From UBA11475 sp902486425 (GTDB taxonomy: Bacteria > Bacillota > Clostridia > Christensenellales > Borkfalkiaceae): a stretch of DNA of 64,000 nucleotides. The DNA lies in the NCBI GenBank assembly GCA_902486425.1, contig CABTOK010000007.1:248001-312000 (forward strand), read 5' to 3'. The notes beneath the pieces are model-generated. The model worked only from the letters and a program-made list of their open reading frames with translations. It was not told where the DNA came from and ran no database searches. The stretch's first letter is position 1. Every line of letters begins with the position of its first letter. Position numbers and translations under genes: made by a program. This document shows positions 60,240 to 64,000 of the stretch, piece by piece.

Positions 60240-60269
60240 TGATTGAAATCAGATAAAATTTAAAAAAGG

Positions 60270-60292
60270 CGGTTTATAAAACCGTTTTTTTT
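60270..60292 (+). terminator. Intrinsic terminator after sigF
   Basis: Stem CGGTTT/AAACCG with 3-nt loop, then T8. Confidence 0.82.
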
Positions 60293-60345
60293 ATTTTAAG
60301 TTATAATATCCGAATAAATAAAATTATTTAGGGAAAAATCGGATT

Positions 60346-60447
60346 ATGAGAAAGATAAAGGAAGCGGCTTACCTTAAACCGCTCGACGAAAAAGAAACAT
60401 ATAATCCGATAAAGGAAAAGAAGGAATTAAAAAATGAAAGAGTATGA
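60346..60447 (+). CDS. Possible 33-codon ORF overlapping the spoVAC start
   Basis: Begins MRKIKEAAYLKPLDEKETYN and is highly charged; it ends 14 nt inside spoVAC in another frame. The ribosome site is poor (AGGG 15 nt away). It could be a small coupled leader of the spoVA operon, or chance. Confidence 0.3.
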   Translation: MRKIKEAAYLKPLDEKETYNPIKEKKELKNERV

Positions 60448-60892
60448 ATTGCCAAATAAAAATTACCTGAAATACGTTTCGGAAGTTTCGCCGAAAACCG
60501 ATAATATAGGTAAAATATTCAAAGCGTTTTTAGTCGGCGGTATAATATGCTGTTACGGACAGGGAATCCGTATGCTTCTGGAAAAATTTTCAGGCTTAAA
60601 AGGAGACGAACTCGCAAGTTACGTTTCGATGATACTTATATTTACCGGAAGCTTTTTGACGGCGATAGGCGTTTACGACAGAATAGGCAAATTCGCGGGA
60701 GGCGGATCTATTGTTCCCATAACCGGGTTTGCAAATTCCGTAGTTTCGCCCGCAATGGAATTTAAATCGGAAGGGTTTATATTCGGTACCGCGTCGAAAA
60801 TGTTCGTTATTGCCGGTCCCATTATCGTTTTCGGCGTAGCGTCGAGCGTTGCCGTGGGACTTGTGTATTACTTTATTTATTGGGTGTTTTAA
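60434..60892 (+). CDS. spoVAC: Stage V sporulation protein SpoVAC
   Basis: 152 residues with about four membrane segments. Family sequence GKIFKAFLVGGIICCYGQGIR followed by VPITGFANSVVSPAMEFKSEG. Part of the inner-membrane channel that imports dipicolinic acid into the forespore and releases it on germination. SD GAAGGA. Paralogue of spoVAE in the same operon. Confidence 0.95.
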   Translation: MKEYELPNKNYLKYVSEVSPKTDNIGKIFKAFLVGGIICCYGQGIRMLLEKFSGLKGDELASYVSMILIFTGSFLTAIGVYDRIGKFAGGGSIVPITGFANSVVSPAMEFKSEGFIFGTASKMFVIAGPIIVFGVASSVAVGLVYYFIYWVF

Positions 60893-60897
60893 AAATA

Positions 60898-61920
60898 ATG
60901 AAAAAAGGAACTGTTTATTTTAAGAACAAGCCGGAAATAACTTCGGTTTTTACCGTTGCGGGACCTAAAGAAAGCGAGGGTCCCATAGGCGATTTTATAG
61001 AGAAGAAGCTCACCGACGACAAATACGGCGAAAAAACGTTTGAAAAAGCCGAAAAAAAGATTCTATCGGAAGCTATCAAAAACGTCGTCATGGTTTCGGA
61101 CAAAGAGTTTTCGGACATAGACGCACTTATCGCGGGTGATTTACTCAATCAGATAATTTCTTCTTCGTTTTCGGCGAGAGATTTTAAGATTCCTTTTATA
61201 GGAGTCTATTCCGCATGTTCTACAATGTCCGAAAGTATTGCTCTCGCGGCTTCGTTTATAGACGATGGTAAGATGGAAAACGTCATATGCGCGACGGGCA
61301 GTCATTTCGCCTCTGCCGAACGACAATACAGATATCCGCTCGAACTCGGTTCTACCCGTCCGCCGCAGTCGCAATGGACGGTAACGGGAGCGGGTGCGTG
61401 CATTATCTCGAAAAGCGAAGGCGTAAGACCGATAGTCGGAAGCAACCCGTACATCGAATCGGCGACGTTCGGAAAAGTTGTCGATTACGGCGTAACCGAC
61501 GCAAATAATATGGGCGCGGCAATGGCGCCAGCATGCGCGGACACCATGGTGAGACATTTCAGAAACACTTCGACTTGTCCGGATGATTATGACATTATTC
61601 TTACGGGAGATCTCGGGGTTCTGGGTTCAAGAATACTTAAAGATCTTGTGTGGGAGAAGGGATACGATATAACCGACAATCACGTAGACTGCGGCGAAAT
61701 GATTTATAATCTCGACGAAAAAGACTATCAGGGCGGCAGCGGAGCGGGGTGCAGCGCGCTCGTTCTTAATTCTTATATTTACCGCAGAATGAGAGAAAAA
61801 CGTATAAAAAGCGTACTTTTTCTCGCGACAGGCGCGCTCTTGTCGTCGGTATCGTCGCAACAAGGCGAATCTATTCCGTGCATTTCGCACGCGGTGGTAA
61901 TAAAAAACGATCAGGTGTGA
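60898..61920 (+). CDS. spoVAD: Stage V sporulation protein SpoVAD
   Basis: 340 residues from the ATG 6 nt after spoVAC; a TTG start inside spoVAC would add six residues. Thiolase-like fold with SACSTMSESIALAASFI and GSHFASAERQYRYPLELGS. Binds dipicolinic acid on the spore inner membrane as part of the SpoVA complex. Coupled to spoVAE by 1-nt spacing. Confidence 0.95.
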   Translation: MKKGTVYFKNKPEITSVFTVAGPKESEGPIGDFIEKKLTDDKYGEKTFEKAEKKILSEAIKNVVMVSDKEFSDIDALIAGDLLNQIISSSFSARDFKIPFIGVYSACSTMSESIALAASFIDDGKMENVICATGSHFASAERQYRYPLELGSTRPPQSQWTVTGAGACIISKSEGVRPIVGSNPYIESATFGKVVDYGVTDANNMGAAMAPACADTMVRHFRNTSTCPDDYDIILTGDLGVLGSRILKDLVWEKGYDITDNHVDCGEMIYNLDEKDYQGGSGAGCSALVLNSYIYRRMREKRIKSVLFLATGALLSSVSSQQGESIPCISHAVVIKNDQV

Positions 61921-61921
61921 T

Positions 61922-62290
61922 ATGGAAATTTTTATGGATTTTTTAAAGGCTTTTATTGTCGGCGGAGCGATATGTTCGCTTGCGCAGGTACTCATAAATA
62001 AAACGAAGCTTACTTCGGGCAAAATACTTGTGTATTTTTTGCTTGCGGGAGTTGTTTTGCAGGCTTTCGGATTGTATCAATATCTCGTGGACTTCGGAGG
62101 GGCTGGAGCAACCGTGCCGATTTCCGGCTTCGGATATTTACTGGCGGAAGGCGCCAGAAAGGGGGCGAAGGAGAGCCTTTTTAAGGCAATAACAGGCGGA
62201 CTTAGCTCTGCTTCTATGGGAGTAACGGCGGCGATTGTGTTCGGATATATTTTTGCAGTTCTGTTTACTTCGAAAAGTAAACAGAACTGA
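61922..62290 (+). CDS. spoVAE: Stage V sporulation protein SpoVAE
   Basis: 122 residues, four membrane segments, sharing the FKAF/LKAFIVGGAICSLAQ and ATVPISGFGYLLAEGARKG blocks with SpoVAC. Third core component of the dipicolinate channel. Clostridial spore formers have this minimal spoVAC-AD-AE set, without the AA, AB, AF genes of Bacillus. Confidence 0.95.
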   Translation: MEIFMDFLKAFIVGGAICSLAQVLINKTKLTSGKILVYFLLAGVVLQAFGLYQYLVDFGGAGATVPISGFGYLLAEGARKGAKESLFKAITGGLSSASMGVTAAIVFGYIFAVLFTSKSKQN

Positions 62291-62332
62291 CGGTATAAGC
62301 ATATAATTTTCTTCACGTAATAAATATATTGT

Positions 62333-62995
62333 ATGATAGACTGCGTTGAAGAAAAACTTGTTTTAAAAAACAAAAAAATAAAATGCAAAAATCCGCGTAG
62401 ACGTAAAATTCCCGTTCTTATAATTTTTCTTATCGTTTTTGGATCGCTTTTTATTCACTATAAGAGCAACGTTTCGAGAATTTTATCCGAAACGTGCGTA
62501 AAAAGCGCAAAAGAAATAACGGTAGACGCGATAAACAACGTAGTTTTAGAAAGTTTGTCCGATCTTAAATATTCCGATCTCGCCGAAGTTTCGCTCGATA
62601 ATTCCGGAAATATAAAAATGATAAATATCGATGTCGTCGAAACGAATAAAATAGCGAGAACGGTTTCGATAAATACAAAAAAACTTCTCGAACAAAAATT
62701 GAAAGACGGCGTTCCGGTACCGTTCGGAACTTTAAGCGGATTCGCGTATTTTTCGGGTGCCGGAAAAACGATATTTTTGCAGGTTGTTACGGTAAAAAAC
62801 GTATATTGCGATTTTTCGAGCGATTTTTTAGAAGGGGGAATCAATCAGACCGTTCACAGAATATATCTTATCGTAAAAGCGGAAGTAACCGTTGTTATTC
62901 CGGGAGTTAAAAGCGAAACGGAGTTCGATTCCGAAATTTTGCTGTGCGAAAGTCTTTTGGTCGGAAAAGTGCCGGAGATAATCGTCGGAAGATAA
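62333..62995 (+). CDS. yunB: Sporulation protein YunB
   Basis: 220 residues with one N-terminal membrane segment (about residues 27-43) and an outward domain of the YunB family (AINNVVLESLSDLKYSDL, PVPFGTLSGFAYFSG). In B. subtilis yunB is sigma-E-controlled and needed for proper sporulation. Here CATATAAT at 62299-62306 resembles a sigma-E -10 box (CATACAAT), without a clear -35. There is no Shine-Dalgarno site before the ATG. Confidence 0.88.
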   Translation: MIDCVEEKLVLKNKKIKCKNPRRRKIPVLIIFLIVFGSLFIHYKSNVSRILSETCVKSAKEITVDAINNVVLESLSDLKYSDLAEVSLDNSGNIKMINIDVVETNKIARTVSINTKKLLEQKLKDGVPVPFGTLSGFAYFSGAGKTIFLQVVTVKNVYCDFSSDFLEGGINQTVHRIYLIVKAEVTVVIPGVKSETEFDSEILLCESLLVGKVPEIIVGR

Positions 62996-63070
62996 AAACC
63001 GGATTTAGTAGAGAGAAATAGGATAAAAGATAAGAAAAATACGGCAAAAATCAAAAAAACTCAAATATGC

Positions 63071-63099
63071 TTGACAAAATAAAATACTCGTTATAATAT
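63071..63099 (+). promoter_or_regulatory. Promoter of the pheS operon
   Basis: TTGACA, 17 nt, TAATAT; a TATAAT also lies at 63092-63097 with 15-nt spacing. Confidence 0.65.
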
Positions 63100-63104
63100 T
63101 ATAG

Positions 63105-63345
63105 TAACTATAAAGGCTATGAAAAAGACAGACGTTTAACACCCTTTCAAAGAGAGACGGCTCGTCGGCTGTAAGGTCGTCGTCAGGGGTAAACGTTATT
63201 CACTTTAGAGCTCCTTACGGAACGCGCGTTTTGCGTCAGTATGATAAGGCGGTCGTACCGTTAAAACGTAAACGAGGCTTATTTTAAGCGAATTTTAGGT
63301 GGTACAGCGTTAAGGACGCCCTAATTACGGGCGGCCTTATTTTTA
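63105..63345 (+). promoter_or_regulatory. Phenylalanine T-box riboswitch
   Basis: Leader of pheS. The T-box sequence AGGTGGTAC (63297-63305) supplies the UGGU bulge that pairs with ACCA at the 3' end of uncharged tRNA; U matches the A discriminator of tRNA-Phe. The specifier codon is TTC at 63199-63201 within the stem I loop. A terminator AAGGACGCCC/GGGCGGCCTT followed by T5 ends the leader (63311-63345). Uncharged tRNA-Phe would prevent termination and raise phenylalanyl-tRNA synthetase. Confidence 0.92.
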
Positions 63346-63363
63346 TATAAAAACGGAGGATTT

Positions 63364-64000
63364 ATGAACGAAAAATTCGAACAGATAAAAGAAAAAGCTC
63401 AGAAAGCTCTGGAATCTGCAAAATTCACTAAAGACCTTGCCGAGATAAAAGCGGGATTTTTAGGAAAAACAGGCGAAATAACCGGTCTTTTAAAATCAAT
63501 GAAGGATATTCCGGGTAACGAAAGAGCGGCTTTCGGTAAACTTGTCAACGACCTTAAACAGGAAGTAGAAAAGTACTTTGTCGAAAAGGAAAAATCTTTG
63601 AAAGAAGAAGAACTCAAACGTCGTTACGAGAAGGAAAAAATAGACGTTACTCTTCCCGGCAAAAAGACGAAAACGGGGAATTTACATCCTTTGAATCTCG
63701 TTAAAAACGAGATAATTTCGGCTTTTACGGGAATGGGATTCGAAATATTCGAAGGTCCCGAAATCGAAACCGATTATTACTGCTTCCAGGCTCTCAATAT
63801 CCCCAAGGATCATCCGGCGAGAGATATGCAGGACACGTTTTATATAAACGACGATATTGTTTTGAGATCGCAGACTTCGACAGGTCAGATCAGAGTTATG
63901 GAAAACAAAAAACCGCCGATCAAGATTTTATCGCCGGGCAGAGTTTACCGCTCTGACGACGATGCGTCCCACTCGCCGATGTTCCATCAATGCGAAGGTC
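63364..64000 (+). CDS. pheS: Phenylalanyl-tRNA synthetase alpha subunit, 3' end cut off
   Basis: The first 212 codons are present. N-terminal coiled-coil region (residues about 1-85), then the class II core starting HPLNLVKNEIISAF, with GFEIFEGPEIETDYYCF, HPARDMQDTFYI and motif 2 SPGRVYRSDDDASHSPMFHQCEG-type sequence at the edge. Pairs with PheT, presumably next. SD GGAGGA. Controlled by the T-box before it. Confidence 0.96.
   Translation, partial: MNEKFEQIKEKAQKALESAKFTKDLAEIKAGFLGKTGEITGLLKSMKDIPGNERAAFGKLVNDLKQEVEKYFVEKEKSLKEEELKRRYEKEKIDVTLPGKKTKTGNLHPLNLVKNEIISAFTGMGFEIFEGPEIETDYYCFQALNIPKDHPARDMQDTFYINDDIVLRSQTSTGQIRVMENKKPPIKILSPGRVYRSDDDASHSPMFHQCEG

Noticed and set aside
1..64000. 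CRISPR arrays, insertion sequences, prophage or toxin-antitoxin modules
   Set aside because: No regularly spaced repeats, transposase, integrase or phage structural genes were seen; the AbrB-like gene at 32214 has no toxin partner but an ABC exporter.

Overview
The window is chromosomal DNA of a low-GC, endospore-forming member of the Firmicutes, most likely an uncultured Clostridia lineage. Evidence is two sporulation clusters (spoIIGA-sigE-sigG-ylmC at about 10.8-13.6 kb; spoIIAA-spoIIAB-sigF-spoVAC-spoVAD-spoVAE-yunB at about 58.8-63.0 kb), a CIRCE element before groES-groEL, a T-box leader before pheS, Gram-positive dlt genes, and very regular sigma-A promoters (TTGaca-N17-TATAAT). Genus cannot be given from the sequence alone. 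No insertion sequence, prophage, CRISPR array or rRNA operon was found.

Left part (0-9.5 kb): a minus-strand envelope operon, cls-dltA-dltC-dltB-dltD (dltD runs off the edge), for cardiolipin synthesis and D-alanylation of cell-wall polymers; then a glycerophosphodiester phosphodiesterase gene sharing its transcript with a tRNA-Thr; then lepA and an acyltransferase-like membrane gene broken by an in-frame TGA. 9.5-17 kb: hemW, the sigma-E/sigma-G cluster, an atypical EF-G-like GTPase behind a structured leader with a tiny upstream ORF, and a PfkB sugar-phosphate kinase.

Middle (17-43 kb): a U32 hydroxylase-type protein, a metal exporter with a Cys/His tail, a ROK glucokinase, small tRNA operons (Val-Gly-Cys; Leu), trpS, an ArsB/NhaD-like permease, a pantothenate module (ECF S component plus coaX), bioY, a thioredoxin-reductase-like flavoprotein without NADPH motifs, an ABC exporter headed by an AbrB-type regulator, an rRNA methyltransferase-galT-galE operon whose first gene seems to start with ATT, and a group of regulators (AraC, DeoR, LysR) with an MFS transporter and a flavodoxin/cupin/carboxymuconolactone-decarboxylase set.

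Right part (43-64 kb): groESL, a dCMP deaminase, a FliB-like gene predicted to be leaderless, glycerol-1-phosphate dehydrogenase, nagA, a CNNM/CBS transporter behind a possibly attenuated leader, a three-subunit flavoprotein/iron-sulfur dehydrogenase (GlpA-like, FAD/NAD oxidoreductase, DUF1667) with a HAD phosphatase, a lipoprotein, a six-tRNA operon (Pro-Met-Asp-Phe-Thr-Tyr), the sigma-F/SpoVA cluster, and a phenylalanine T-box with the start of pheS.

Most of the window is ordinary core genome. The less expected observations are a 19-20 nt sequence present three times, the ATT start, the leaderless gene, the EF-G-like leader, a 63-residue protein made of two cysteine-rich repeats, several SD-preceded micro-ORFs, and a tRNA-Thr with a T-stem mismatch.
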